The notes: generated by a model from the sequence alone, not told the origin. A stretch of DNA of 64,000 bases from an uncultured Eubacteriales bacterium (GCA_900546615.1 URDJ01000007.1:16852-80851); one strand, 5' to 3'. Positions 17,510 to 26,179 are shown, numbered from the stretch's first letter. Numbers and translations are program-made.

Positions 17510-17713
17510 ATGTTTGAGATCACAAAGGAGACAATGATATCCGATATACTCGAGAACGCGCCGCAGGCCATGCCGGCGTTCCAGAGCATCGGCATGCACT
17601 GCCTGGGCTGTGCGCTGGCCAGCGGCGAGACGCTGGAGCAGGCGTGCTATGCGCACGAGGTAGACCCGGACCAGTTCCTGGCGGACCTCAAGGCGTATCT
17701 GGCAATGTGCTGA
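17510..17713 (+). CDS. DUF1858 domain protein (redox-disulfide type)
   Basis: A 67-residue protein that is one complete DUF1858 domain: it starts with a helix ITKETMISDILENAP and has the motif IGMHCLGCALASGETLEQAC, with a CxxC pair after a His. The family is found alone or fused to hybrid-cluster and other redox proteins and is thought to be a disulfide-type redox domain. A GGAGG-type ribosome site precedes the ATG, and a hairpin follows the stop. Confidence 0.85.
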   Translation: MFEITKETMISDILENAPQAMPAFQSIGMHCLGCALASGETLEQACYAHEVDPDQFLADLKAYLAMC

Positions 17714-17740
17714 CTGAGCAGCGGGTAAAAGGATAAGACC

Positions 17741-17790
17741 ATCGCCGCACCGACGCCTGGCAACGGGCGGGCCGGGTGCGGCGATATTTA
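17741..17790 (+). terminator. Probable terminator hairpin
   Basis: ATCGCCGCACC (17741-17751) and GGTGCGGCGAT (17775-17785) form an 11-pair stem with a branched loop, followed by ATTTATT rather than a clean T run. It lies between the DUF1858 gene and trmK. Confidence 0.6.
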
Positions 17791-17795
17791 TTGCA

Positions 17796-18467
17796 ATGGA
17801 GAAGATAAAACTGACAGAGAGGATGCAGGCGGTGGCGCAGCTGGGCGGCAAGAGCCGGTTTGCGGTAGACGTGGGGACTGACCACGGCTATCTTGCGGTG
17901 TGGCTGGTGCAGAACGGCCGTGCGGAGCGTGTGACGGCAACGGACATACGTCCCGGGCCGCTCTCGAGCGCGCGGGCCGCGGTGGAGCGCTGCGGGCTGG
18001 GCGGCAGGATACGGCTGGAGCTGTGCAACGGCCTGGATTTTGAGGGAGCTGACGAGGCGGATACGGTGTACGCGGCGGGCATGGGCGGCGAGACCATTGA
18101 GGGAATACTCAGACGCGCGCCGTGGACTAAGGATGGCGCGAGGCTGGTGCTGCAGCCGCAGTCGAAGCTGGACGAGCTGTGCCTGTGGCTGAGGATATCG
18201 GGCTACGGCATAGAGGGAGCCCGGCTCGCGGCGGAGGGCGAGCGGCTGTATGTCGCCATGGCGGCGCGCGGCGGCTGGTCTGAGCAGCTGTTTGCCGAGG
18301 ACGCGCTGAAGGCGGCGGAGGACCCGCTGCTGGGGCGCTGGCTGGACGAGAGGATAGCCAGGGCGCAAAGGGCGCTCGAGGGCATGGAGAGCGCCGTGAA
18401 AAGACGCGACACGTTTGAACTGCGCCGCACGCTGTCAAGGCTGACGGCGCTGAGAAAGGAGCTGTAA
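17796..18467 (+). CDS. trmK: tRNA (adenine(22)-N1)-methyltransferase TrmK
   Basis: A 223-residue class I SAM-dependent methyltransferase. The SAM site is VDVGTDHGYLAVWLV, and the family motif is TVYAAGMGGETIEGIL. TrmK (YqfN) methylates N1 of A22 in some tRNAs of Gram-positive bacteria. The next gene, Nif3-like YqfO, starts right after the stop, the same gene order as in Bacillus (yqfN-yqfO), which supports the identification. Confidence 0.9.
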   Translation: MEKIKLTERMQAVAQLGGKSRFAVDVGTDHGYLAVWLVQNGRAERVTATDIRPGPLSSARAAVERCGLGGRIRLELCNGLDFEGADEADTVYAAGMGGETIEGILRRAPWTKDGARLVLQPQSKLDELCLWLRISGYGIEGARLAAEGERLYVAMAARGGWSEQLFAEDALKAAEDPLLGRWLDERIARAQRALEGMESAVKRRDTFELRRTLSRLTALRKEL

Positions 18468-19238
18468 ATGGTCAGGGTAAACTATGTTTTCGAGAGGCTG
18501 AACTCCCGCGCGCCGGTGGAGCTTAAGATGGGCTTCGACAACGTGGGCCACCTCGCGGGCAGAGCGGACAGGGAAGTGAGCCGCGTGCTTGTGACGCTGG
18601 ATATCACGGACGCGGTGATCGAGGAGGCGAAGGCAGCGGGCGCGCAGCTCATAGTCTCGCACCACCCGCTGACCTTCGAGGGGATAAAGAGCGTGACGGA
18701 CGCAGGAGCGACGGAGCGGAAGTTCCTCGCCATCGTCGAGGCAGGCATGTCGGCCATCTGTATGCATACGAATCTGGACGCCGCCGAGGGCGGGGTAAAC
18801 GACGCTCTCGCGGCCGCACTGGATGCGAGGGTGCTGGAAAAGCTCAATAAGGAGGAGAACGTGAGCCGCCTGTGCGAGCTGCCGGAGACGATGGAGTTCG
18901 GCGCTTTCCTTGCGCTGGTCAAGACTCGGCTGGGAGCTAACGGGCTGAGGTATGCCGGCCCGGAGAAGCCCGTAAAGCGGTTCGGGCTCTGCGGCGGTGC
19001 TGGTGCGGGAGATCTCGAGCTGGCCATAGCCGCGGGATGCGACACGTACCTGACCGCAGACGTAAAGCACCACCAGTTCATAGCGGCAAACGAGACGGGC
19101 ATAAACCTCATAGACGCCGGGCACTACCCGACGGAAAACGTGGTCGTGCCGGTGCTGAAGACGTGGCTCGAGACGGACTTCCCGGGGCTGGAGGTAATGG
19201 TGTCGTCCCACGCCCAGCCCGAACGCTTCTATATGTGA
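18468..19238 (+). CDS. Nif3-like dinuclear metal center protein (YqfO family)
   Basis: A 256-residue protein of the Nif3/YbgI/YqfO family. It has the metal ligands VSHHPLTFEGI (two His) near residue 63 and MHTNLDAAEGGVND near 98, plus late ligands in DAGHYPTENVVV. Family members form toroidal hexamers with two metal ions per subunit; a function in cyclic nucleotide or GTP chemistry has been proposed but is not settled. The ATG directly follows the stop of trmK. The regulatory middle domain of Bacillus YqfO is absent; this is the short form. Confidence 0.9.
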   Translation: MVRVNYVFERLNSRAPVELKMGFDNVGHLAGRADREVSRVLVTLDITDAVIEEAKAAGAQLIVSHHPLTFEGIKSVTDAGATERKFLAIVEAGMSAICMHTNLDAAEGGVNDALAAALDARVLEKLNKEENVSRLCELPETMEFGAFLALVKTRLGANGLRYAGPEKPVKRFGLCGGAGAGDLELAIAAGCDTYLTADVKHHQFIAANETGINLIDAGHYPTENVVVPVLKTWLETDFPGLEVMVSSHAQPERFYM

Positions 19239-19840
19239 CCCGCGCAGGGCCACGACAGCGCACACGGCCCCGTCAACGCACCCAACCCCTGTAGGGGTGG
19301 GGTTCCATCCCCGCCCGGACGCGGCGGTTTCGGACGACGCCAAACCCGCGCGCCAGGCGGCGCGCGGACGGGTCGTCGGGGACGCCGACCCCTACGGGAT
19401 GGCAAAAGACGTACCCATTCGCGACGCCGTGACGGCGCGCGCAAACCCATAACGCCCGGGCGGGGGGTTGAACCCCGCCCCTACGGTCGGCGTGGGCGCA
19501 AAACCCAGCGCGAAAACGTCACCCGTAGGGCGCATCGACCCCGATGCGCCGCCTGCATGCGATCACGGCAACGCACACGGCAAAACGACAACCTACCCGT
19601 AGGGGTCGGCGTCCTCGACGACCCTTCGCCGCGGACACGCACGCGGTCACGGGACGGCAAAAACCGTACACGCCCGCGACGCCGTAACGCCGGCGGTGGA
19701 CGTGACGGCGGCGCACCGGGGTCGGTGCGCCCTACGATGGGCGCGCACAAACCGTAACGCCGGGCGGGGATGGAACCCCGCCCCTACAGTCGGCGGGGAC
19801 GTAAGGACCGGCGCGAGAACGTCACCGCTGGGCGCATTCT
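19239..19840. repeat. Gene-free mosaic of GC-rich palindromic repeats
   Basis: This stretch holds no credible gene. It is built from at least six palindromic units of about 28-30 bases, each starting or ending with GTAGGG or its complement. One family is TGTAGGGGYGGGGTTCCATC... at 19290-19318 and, inverted, at 19760-19788 (28 of 29 bases agree), with a variant near 19455-19486. A second is CCCGTAGGGGTCGGCGTCC..., inverted at 19370-19398 and direct near 19597-19625 (28 of 29). A third is GTAGGGCGCAYCGACCCCGRTGCGCC near 19525-19551 and, inverted, near 19711-19738. Blocks at 19438-19534 and 19741-19837 also repeat each other over about 97 bases. The pattern resembles REP/MITE-type elements. Confidence 0.8.
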
Positions 19841-19896
19841 TAACCACATCTTAAATAATCGCCCCCTTTTATCTTAAACGCCCTTTGAGTTACAAT
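19836..19896 (+). promoter_or_regulatory. Promoter of the two-component operon with CTTAA direct repeats
   Basis: Three CTTAA elements occur at 19839, 19850 and 19873, that is 11 and then 23 bases apart, all on the same DNA face. They end next to a weak -35, followed by a good -10 TACAAT (19891-19896). OmpR/PhoB-type regulators bind direct repeats spaced by 11 bases upstream of poor -35 boxes, so this looks like an autoregulated promoter. Confidence 0.5.
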
Positions 19897-19915
19897 GTAC
19901 CCGTGAGGTGAGGAT

Positions 19916-20617
19916 ATGGCTAACATTCTGATTTGCGACGACGACATCGATATCGTATCGGCGCTGAAGATCTACCTGTCGAACGAGGATTATAAGATAT
20001 ACACCGCGTTCACGGGCAGGCAGGCTCTCGACTGCGTGAAGAAGAACGATATTGACCTCGTGCTCATGGACGTCATGATGCCTGAGATGGACGGTATCGC
20101 CGCCACGGCCAAGCTGCGGGAGGAGTATAATATCCCGGTCATACTGCTCACGGCCAAGAGCGAGAGCTCGGACAAGGTGCTGGGCCTGAACGTCGGCGCG
20201 GACGACTACGTGACCAAGCCCTTCGACCCCATCGAGGTGCAGGCGAGAGTCCGCAGCCAGCTCAGGCGCTATACGCGCCTCGGCGGGCAGGTGAAGCGCG
20301 AGCAGCCGAAGGATACCATCACCATCGGCGGCGTCGAGCTCAATGACGCGGAGAAGTCCGTCACCGTAGACGGCGAGCCGGTGCAGCTCACGCCCATCGA
20401 GTACAACATTCTCAAGCTGCTCATGCGCAACCCGAACCGGGTGTTCTCGTCCACCCAGATATACGAGCTCGTCTGGAATGAGAACGCCTACGGCTCCGAG
20501 AGCGCCGTCGCAGTCCATATCCGCCACCTCAGGGAGAAAATCGAAATAAACCCCAGCGACCCGCGCTATATCAAGGTCGTCTGGGGCCAGGGCTACAAGA
20601 TGGAGGGCAAAAAGTGA
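19916..20617 (+). CDS. OmpR/PhoB-type response regulator
   Basis: A 233-residue response regulator. The receiver domain covers residues 1-120 with the acidic pocket D8-D10, phosphoacceptor D52 in LMDVMMPEMDG, and a conserved Lys in VTKPFDP. A winged-helix DNA-binding domain covers about 140-232 (LTPIEYNILKLLMRNPNRVFS and VAVHIRHLREKIEINPSDPRYIKVVWGQGYKM). It is read with the downstream histidine kinase, whose ATG overlaps this stop by one base. The signal is unknown; kinase topology suggests an envelope stimulus. Confidence 0.93.
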   Translation: MANILICDDDIDIVSALKIYLSNEDYKIYTAFTGRQALDCVKKNDIDLVLMDVMMPEMDGIAATAKLREEYNIPVILLTAKSESSDKVLGLNVGADDYVTKPFDPIEVQARVRSQLRRYTRLGGQVKREQPKDTITIGGVELNDAEKSVTVDGEPVQLTPIEYNILKLLMRNPNRVFSSTQIYELVWNENAYGSESAVAVHIRHLREKIEINPSDPRYIKVVWGQGYKMEGKK

Positions 20618-22296
20618 TGGACGACGAAGTGATACCTGTTGATACCGAAAAACCGCCGAAGGAGCGCGTGAAGCTCACGCACAGCACCTGGGCCAAGACC
20701 GGCGCCATCGTGCTGCTGTATGTGTCGCTTATCTGCGTGCTTATCTGCGCCGCCTGCTACATTGCAAATGTCGAAGGCTTCGGCAACGCCGAATATGTCC
20801 AGGAGAATGTGATCGACCGCCTCGACTATACCCAGCCGGGCGCGATGACCGTCGCCCGCATAGTGTGGAATGTGTCCGGCTTCTGCGGCGCGAGCGTCTA
20901 CGTTGGCGTGGTGTTTCTGCTGCTGATGCTGGCCTGCACGATCTTCCTGTTCTGCGCAGCCGGGCACCGAAGGGGCGAGACCGAGCCGCGTCTGAATCTT
21001 ATTGACCGCATACCTCTTGATTTATACGCCGCAGCCGTCGCCTTGGCAGACTTTTTCCTGATATTCGTCGTCGGTGAAAGTATGGTCAACATTATGCCGA
21101 GCGGATACACCGCCATCATGCAGTACGTCTTCCTCGGCGTGTTCGTCCTGTGCGTCGCCTTCGGCCTCATCCTCGCGCTGCTGCTGAGCTTTGCAACGCG
21201 CGTCAAGTGCGGCAAGTGGTGGCGGAACACCGTCATCTACCGCGTCCTGCGCCTTATCTGGCGCGTTATCAAGGCCGTCTGGCACGGCATCGGGCGCTTC
21301 GGGCGCATGATACCCATCGTCTGGCGCACGGCGCTGATCATGCTGGGGCTGTATATGGTAGTGCTTTCATCGGTGCTTTTCATATTCGGCTTCGGTCCGT
21401 TCTGGATATTCGTGCTCATAGTCCTCCTTGCGCTCATCTACGCCGCGGCCATCTTCGGCGCGTGGCAGATGAAGGCCATCAAAAAGGCCGGGCAGCAGCT
21501 CGCCGAGGGCAACTACAACGAGAAGATCGACACTGCGCACATGTACTGGGAGTTCAAATCCCACGCAGAGAACCTCAACAGCATCGGCGAGGGCCTCTCG
21601 AAGGAGGTCGCCCAGCGCATGAAGTCCGAGCGGCTCAAGACCGAGCTTATAACGAACGTCTCGCACGACATCAAGACTCCGCTGACGTCCATCATCAACT
21701 ACGCCGACCTGCTGCAGAAGGCGAAGACGGAGGAGGAGCGCGCGGAATACCTCGCGGTGCTCGAGCGCCAGTCCCAGCGGCTCAAAAAGCTGACGGAGGA
21801 CCTCGTCGAGGCCTCGAAGGCGTCCACGGGCAACATGTCGGTGAATCTCGCGCCGACGAACACGCAGGAGATAATAAACCAGTCTTACGGCGAGTACAGC
21901 TCGAAACTCGAGGCCGGGCGGCTGAACACGGTGATAAACATCCCCGAGCCGGCCCCGGCGGTGATGGCGGACGGGCGGCTGCTCTGGCGGGTAATCGACA
22001 ACCTGTTCAACAACGTGGTGAAGTACGCGCTGCCGGACACTCGGGTGTACGTGGACGTGCGGACAGAGGGCGCGGCGGCGGTGATATCCATGAAGAACAT
22101 CTCCCGCGCGGCGCTGAACGTGAGCGCGGAGGAGCTGATGGAGCGCTTTGTGCGCGGCGACGCTTCGAGGCATACGGAGGGCAGCGGCCTGGGCCTGAAC
22201 ATCGCCAGGAGCCTGACGGAATTGCAGCACGGCGAGTTCTCGATAAGCACGGACGGAGACCTGTTCAAGGCGGAGATAAGGCTGCCGCTTGCGTGA
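20617..22296 (+). CDS. Membrane sensor histidine kinase
   Basis: A protein of about 559 residues with five to seven hydrophobic helices in the first 290 residues (for example near 30-52, 85-112, 130-155, 165-190 and 235-285) and little extracellular sequence. A HAMP-like linker and the phosphoacceptor box NVSHDIKTPLTSIINYADLL (H350) follow. The ATPase part has the N box NLFNNVVKYA and G box EGSGLGLNIARSL. Sensors with many helices and short loops often detect membrane stress or work with a transporter. The ATG at 20617 overlaps the regulator stop (TGATG); a GTG one codon earlier is possible. Confidence 0.92.
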   Translation: MDDEVIPVDTEKPPKERVKLTHSTWAKTGAIVLLYVSLICVLICAACYIANVEGFGNAEYVQENVIDRLDYTQPGAMTVARIVWNVSGFCGASVYVGVVFLLLMLACTIFLFCAAGHRRGETEPRLNLIDRIPLDLYAAAVALADFFLIFVVGESMVNIMPSGYTAIMQYVFLGVFVLCVAFGLILALLLSFATRVKCGKWWRNTVIYRVLRLIWRVIKAVWHGIGRFGRMIPIVWRTALIMLGLYMVVLSSVLFIFGFGPFWIFVLIVLLALIYAAAIFGAWQMKAIKKAGQQLAEGNYNEKIDTAHMYWEFKSHAENLNSIGEGLSKEVAQRMKSERLKTELITNVSHDIKTPLTSIINYADLLQKAKTEEERAEYLAVLERQSQRLKKLTEDLVEASKASTGNMSVNLAPTNTQEIINQSYGEYSSKLEAGRLNTVINIPEPAPAVMADGRLLWRVIDNLFNNVVKYALPDTRVYVDVRTEGAAAVISMKNISRAALNVSAEELMERFVRGDASRHTEGSGLGLNIARSLTELQHGEFSISTDGDLFKAEIRLPLA

Positions 22297-22308
22297 TATA
22301 ATAGTTAT

Positions 22309-22335
22309 GACCGGATGGGTTTTACCTGTCCGGTC
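22309..22335 (+). terminator. Hairpin after the histidine kinase gene
   Basis: GACCGGA and TCCGGTC form a 7-pair stem with a T-rich loop, extended by TATGACC and the matching GGTCATA. There is no T run after it, so termination may be weak. The 3-prime arm overlaps the start of the sigma-E -35 box of spoIVA. Confidence 0.45.
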
Positions 22336-22362
22336 ATATTCCTGTACCCGTCCTCATATCCT
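22334..22362 (+). promoter_or_regulatory. Sigma-E (mother-cell) promoter of spoIVA
   Basis: TCATATT (22334-22340), a 14-base spacer and CATATCCT (22355-22362) match the sigma-E consensus KMATATT-N14-CATACAMT at all seven -35 positions and six of eight -10 positions. The spoIVA gene of Bacillus subtilis is known to be under sigma-E. The start codon lies about 27 bases after the predicted transcription start. Confidence 0.7.
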
Positions 22363-22395
22363 CTAACATGAGTTCACGGGAAAAGAGGGCGGAAC

Positions 22396-23874
22396 ATGAC
22401 AAACACTTCCATTTATCAGGACATAGCCCAGCGCACCGGCGGGGACATATATCTCGGGCTGGTCGGGCCGGTGCGGACGGGGAAGTCCACGTTCATCCGC
22501 AGGTTCATGGAGACGCTGGTGATACCGAATATAGAGGACGTCTACGCGAAGGAGCGCGCGAAGGATGAGCTGCCGCAGTCCGGCTCGGGGCGGACCATCA
22601 TGACCGCCGAGCCCAAGTTCGTGCCCGAGGACGCGGTGAACGTCACGCTCGAGGGCGGAGTGTCGTTCTCAGTACGAATGGTGGACTGCGTGGGCTACAT
22701 GGTGGACGGCGCGTCGGGTCAGTTTGAGGACGGGGCGGAGCGCATGGTCGCGACCCCGTGGTTCGACGAGGAAGTCAGCATGAGCCGCGCCGCCGAGGAG
22801 GGCACGCGCCGCGTCATAGCGGAGCACTCGACCATCGGCATCGTCATGACCACGGACGGCAGCATCTGCGGCATCCCGCGCGAGGGCTACGTTCCCGCCG
22901 AGGAGCGGGTGGTCTCCGAGCTCAAGGCGATAGGGAAGCCCTTCGTGCTGGTTTTGAACAGCGCAGAACCCGGCTCGGACGCGGCGCAGGCGCTGCGCTC
23001 GGAGCTTGCCGAGAAATACGGCGTGACCTGTGTGTGCGTGAACTGCCTTGAGCTGACCGCGGAGGACATAGACGAGATACTGAAATTCGCGCTTTACGAG
23101 TTCCCGATAGCGGAGCTTGGAATCTATCTGCCGTCCTGGCTTGACGCGCTGCCGGCCGACACGGAGCTGAAGGCGAGCATACTCGAGGGCATAGCCGAGG
23201 CGGTGCAGGACATGAGCCGTGTGCGCGACGCTTTCGGGATCATGGACGCCCTTGGAGCGCGCGAGGACGTGAGCGCGTCGGGCATCAGGAGCGTGGACAT
23301 GGGCACCGGCAGGGTCGCTGCCGAGCTGGAACTGCCGCGCAGCCTGTACTACGAGACGATCAGCGCCCAGTCGGGCTTTGAGATACGCGACGACGGCGAT
23401 CTGATGACGCTGCTGACGCATGTGCGAGACATCAAGGCGGACTACGACCATGTGAGTCAGGCTCTGCGAGACGTGCGCGAGAAGGGTTACGGCGTGGTGA
23501 TGCCCCTGCCGGGCGAGCTGAGGCTTGAGGAGCCGCAGATCGTGCGCAGCGGCGGACGCTACAGCGTGCGGCTCAAGGCATCGGCGCCGTCCATCCACAT
23601 GATGATGACGAACATCGAGACGGAGGTCACGCCCGCTCTCGGCGGCGAGAAGGCGTCGGAGGAGATCATGGGCTTCCTCCTGCAGGGCTTTGACGGCGAT
23701 GTGAGCCGCATCTGGGAGTCGAACATCTTCGGCAAGTCACTCTACGACATTGCCGAGGAGGGGCTGGAGGCGAAGATAAAGCGCATGCCGCCCTCCGTGC
23801 AGAGGAAGCTCCGCAGCACCATGCAGCGCATAGTGAACGAAGGCAGCGGCGGTCTCATCTGCATAATATTGTGA
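22396..23874 (+). CDS. spoIVA: Stage IV sporulation protein A, spore-coat morphogenetic ATPase
   Basis: A 492-residue protein with the same length as Bacillus SpoIVA. The N-terminal GTPase-like fold has Walker A GPVRTGKST with K30 and a sensor-type segment TVTTDGSI-like (IVMTTDGSICGIPREGY). A middle domain and the conserved C-terminal tail GGLICIIL follow. SpoIVA hydrolyses ATP to polymerise around the forespore and forms the basement layer of the coat. It is a marker of endospore formation. GAGGGCGG precedes the ATG, and a sigma-E-type promoter lies upstream. Confidence 0.97.
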   Translation: MTNTSIYQDIAQRTGGDIYLGLVGPVRTGKSTFIRRFMETLVIPNIEDVYAKERAKDELPQSGSGRTIMTAEPKFVPEDAVNVTLEGGVSFSVRMVDCVGYMVDGASGQFEDGAERMVATPWFDEEVSMSRAAEEGTRRVIAEHSTIGIVMTTDGSICGIPREGYVPAEERVVSELKAIGKPFVLVLNSAEPGSDAAQALRSELAEKYGVTCVCVNCLELTAEDIDEILKFALYEFPIAELGIYLPSWLDALPADTELKASILEGIAEAVQDMSRVRDAFGIMDALGAREDVSASGIRSVDMGTGRVAAELELPRSLYYETISAQSGFEIRDDGDLMTLLTHVRDIKADYDHVSQALRDVREKGYGVVMPLPGELRLEEPQIVRSGGRYSVRLKASAPSIHMMMTNIETEVTPALGGEKASEEIMGFLLQGFDGDVSRIWESNIFGKSLYDIAEEGLEAKIKRMPPSVQRKLRSTMQRIVNEGSGGLICIIL

Positions 23875-23883
23875 CGCGAAAAA

Positions 23884-23921
23884 AGGCGCTCCCCCGGCCG
23901 GTAAAACGGCGGGGGAGCGCC
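23884..23921. terminator. Bidirectional terminator hairpin
   Basis: AGGCGCTCCCCC and GGGGGAGCGCCT form a perfect 12-pair stem between the convergent spoIVA and PII-like genes. A residues stand on the left (T on the minus strand), so it is a better terminator for the minus-strand gene, while the plus side has only GTATGTT. Confidence 0.75.
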
Positions 23922-23949
23922 TGTATGTTCTGCTGTGCGGCTCTGAGGC

Positions 23950-24615
23950 TCAGTCGTCCTCGAGCACGCGCAGGCCCGCGACGGCGGAGATGGGCAGGGA
24001 GAAGGATATCGCGCCCGAGGGCGTGCCGGGGCCGCAGCTTTCAGCTATGGCTTTCATTATCTTTGCCTTCTCCGAAGCCTTTGAGACGATGATGATAAGC
24101 TCTTTTTCCTGAGCTATTGAAACGCCGAGGAACTTCTCGGCCTGTTTTGCGCCGGTGCCTTTGGCGTGCAGCACCGTACCGCCGGCGGCTCCTGCGGAGC
24201 GCGCGGCGTCCATCACCGTATCTGTGTGGCCCTCGTTTATTATCGCCATTATCAGCTCGTGGTCGAACTTCATCTCAGGCACCGCGCCGTCCGGCGGGTT
24301 GTTTCCGGTCAGAAATGCCAAGGTTCGCCCTCCTCCCACGCTTTTTACCGGCACGGCCAGCATGATGCCATTGCCGGGGATATCAATGAACAGCTTCCTC
24401 TTTGCGCTCTTTATGAGCTGTTTTGTCATGTCTCCGCAGGCAACCGAGGCGACCAGCGCTTTTTCCGTTGCCTCCAGCCCGTAGAGGCTCAGGTGCTCGC
24501 TCGTGGCTGTGCCATTGCCCAGCATCGTGAGTACGATGGGCAGGCTGTGAGATCTGTACAGCTCTATCATGTCCTCCGCCTTCGCCCTGTCGACGATGGC
24601 GATGACAAAGTCCAT
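23950..24615 (-). CDS. PII-like signalling protein associated with DUF1538
   Basis: About 221 residues, roughly twice a PII subunit, with two ferredoxin-like halves. The first half begins FVIAIVDRAKAEDMIELY. The second contains ELIMAIINEGHTDTVMDAARSAGAAGGTVLHAKGTG, the usual PII core with the GGTV-HA-GTG turn. Such proteins are commonly encoded next to DUF1538 membrane proteins and are thought to gate or report on them. The canonical T-loop tyrosine of GlnB is not evident, so classical nitrogen control should not be assumed. I chose the ATG at 24615, preceded by GGGAGGTGG within the end of the upstream gene; the two genes are nearly contiguous. Confidence 0.8.
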   Translation of the reverse strand: MDFVIAIVDRAKAEDMIELYRSHSLPIVLTMLGNGTATSEHLSLYGLEATEKALVASVACGDMTKQLIKSAKRKLFIDIPGNGIMLAVPVKSVGGGRTLAFLTGNNPPDGAVPEMKFDHELIMAIINEGHTDTVMDAARSAGAAGGTVLHAKGTGAKQAEKFLGVSIAQEKELIIIVSKASEKAKIMKAIAESCGPGTPSGAISFSLPISAVAGLRVLEDD

Positions 24616-24617
24616 TA

Positions 24618-26144
24618 TCACGACGCCACCTCCCACAGCTCGATTATCTCGTCGTCCGCCAGCTGCGTCACGTCAAAGACCTCCTGCGTCCGCTTCGAGC
24701 GCACGAGGTATACCGCGCCCATGACCTGCACAGTTATGAGCGGCATCACGGCGACGAGCGACACCAGCCCGAAAGCGTCCGTGATGACGTTCCCGCCCAC
24801 GGCCTCGCACGCGCCCATGGCGAAGGGCAGCATGAAGGTGGCGGTCATCGGTCCCGAGGCCACGCCGCCGGAGTCAAAGGCAATGGCGGTGAAGATGGGC
24901 GGCACAAAAAAGCTCATTGCCAGCGCTATTACATAGCCCGGCACGACGAACCAGAGGATGGAGATGCCGGTCAGCACCCGCACCATGGCAAGGCCCGTCG
25001 CGAGCGCTATGGCTATGGAGAGGCTCAGGCCCATGGCCTTTTCGGATACTGCCCCGGCGCTTATCTCCTCGACCTGTTTGTTCAGCACATGCACTGCGGG
25101 CTCGGCGGAGATGATGAACCAGCCCATGAGCATTGCCACGGGCACCAGCAGCCACGCGGCCTTGTCGGCGAGGCTCGCGCCGAGCACTGTGCCCAGCGAC
25201 GAGAAGCCGACGTTCACGCCCACGAGGAACAGCACCAGCCCGACGTATGTATAGACGAGGCCGATGACGATCTTGAGAAAGGGCAGCTTCCTGAGCTTCA
25301 GCGAGAAGACCTGAAACAGCAGGAAAAATACCACGATGGGCGCAAGCGCTGTGGCGACCTCGTACATGTAGTGCGGGATCGCCTTGACATAGCCGCCGCC
25401 GAGCGCGACCGTATCGGCGTAGCTCTGGATGACTGAGGCGGCGACGGTACCATCCTCCATCTCGTAGAAGAAGCCGAGGATCATGACGGCGAGGATGGGC
25501 CCGATGGAGCAGAGCGCAACGAGGCCGAAGCTGTCGGCCTCGGCGTTTTTGTCGCTTCGTATTGAGGCCACGCCGACGCCCAGCGCCATGATGAAGGGCA
25601 CGGTCATCGGCCCGGTCGTTACGCCGCCGGAGTCGAAGGCGACGCTAAGGAAACCCGCGTCGGAAAAGGCGGCGAGCGCGAAGACTATCACGTAGCAGCC
25701 GAGCAGCACCCAGCGGAGCTGTATGCCCAGAAGGATACGCAGCATGCAGATGACGAGGAACAGCCCAACGCCGACGGAGACGGTGATGATGAGTACGGTG
25801 GTGTTGATGTGCGGCACGTTCGAGGCCAGCACCTGCAGGTCGGGCTCGGCCACGGTGATGGCTATGCCCAGCATGAAGCTCAAAACGAGTATGAGCCAGA
25901 GCCTGCGCGACTTTGTCATCTTGGCGCCGATGTGGTTGCCGATCTGCGTCATGGACGCCTCGGCGCCGAGCGTAAAGAGGCCCATGCCGACGATGAGCAT
26001 GATGGTACCCAGCAGGAAGGCCAGCATGAGGTCGGTAGTTACCGGCACAAAACTGAGGCACATGAGTGCGACGATGACCGCTATAGGCAGCACCGAGGAG
26101 ATGGATTCGTTTATCTTTTCCCTGAGTATCGTCTTACTCGGCAA
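24618..26144 (-). CDS. DUF1538 family membrane protein, putative transporter
   Basis: A 508-residue protein with about 12 hydrophobic helices made of two related halves. Both halves contain the motif AFDSGGV followed by GPMT and a helix rich in Gly and Ala (near residues 170 and 415). This internal duplication is typical of DUF1538 and of secondary transporters with inverted or repeated halves. The substrate is not known. It is co-transcribed with the PII-like gene, so its activity is probably controlled by that protein through a bound small molecule; this is inference. Confidence 0.82.
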   Translation of the reverse strand: MPSKTILREKINESISSVLPIAVIVALMCLSFVPVTTDLMLAFLLGTIMLIVGMGLFTLGAEASMTQIGNHIGAKMTKSRRLWLILVLSFMLGIAITVAEPDLQVLASNVPHINTTVLIITVSVGVGLFLVICMLRILLGIQLRWVLLGCYVIVFALAAFSDAGFLSVAFDSGGVTTGPMTVPFIMALGVGVASIRSDKNAEADSFGLVALCSIGPILAVMILGFFYEMEDGTVAASVIQSYADTVALGGGYVKAIPHYMYEVATALAPIVVFFLLFQVFSLKLRKLPFLKIVIGLVYTYVGLVLFLVGVNVGFSSLGTVLGASLADKAAWLLVPVAMLMGWFIISAEPAVHVLNKQVEEISAGAVSEKAMGLSLSIAIALATGLAMVRVLTGISILWFVVPGYVIALAMSFFVPPIFTAIAFDSGGVASGPMTATFMLPFAMGACEAVGGNVITDAFGLVSLVAVMPLITVQVMGAVYLVRSKRTQEVFDVTQLADDEIIELWEVAS

Positions 26145-26179
26145 GGGCGTTCACCTCTTTCCGTGACTTATCTGTAAGT

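Noticed and set aside
19239..19840. CRISPR array
   Set aside because: The repeats are palindromic units in alternating orientation with irregular spacing, no uniform spacers and no cas genes.
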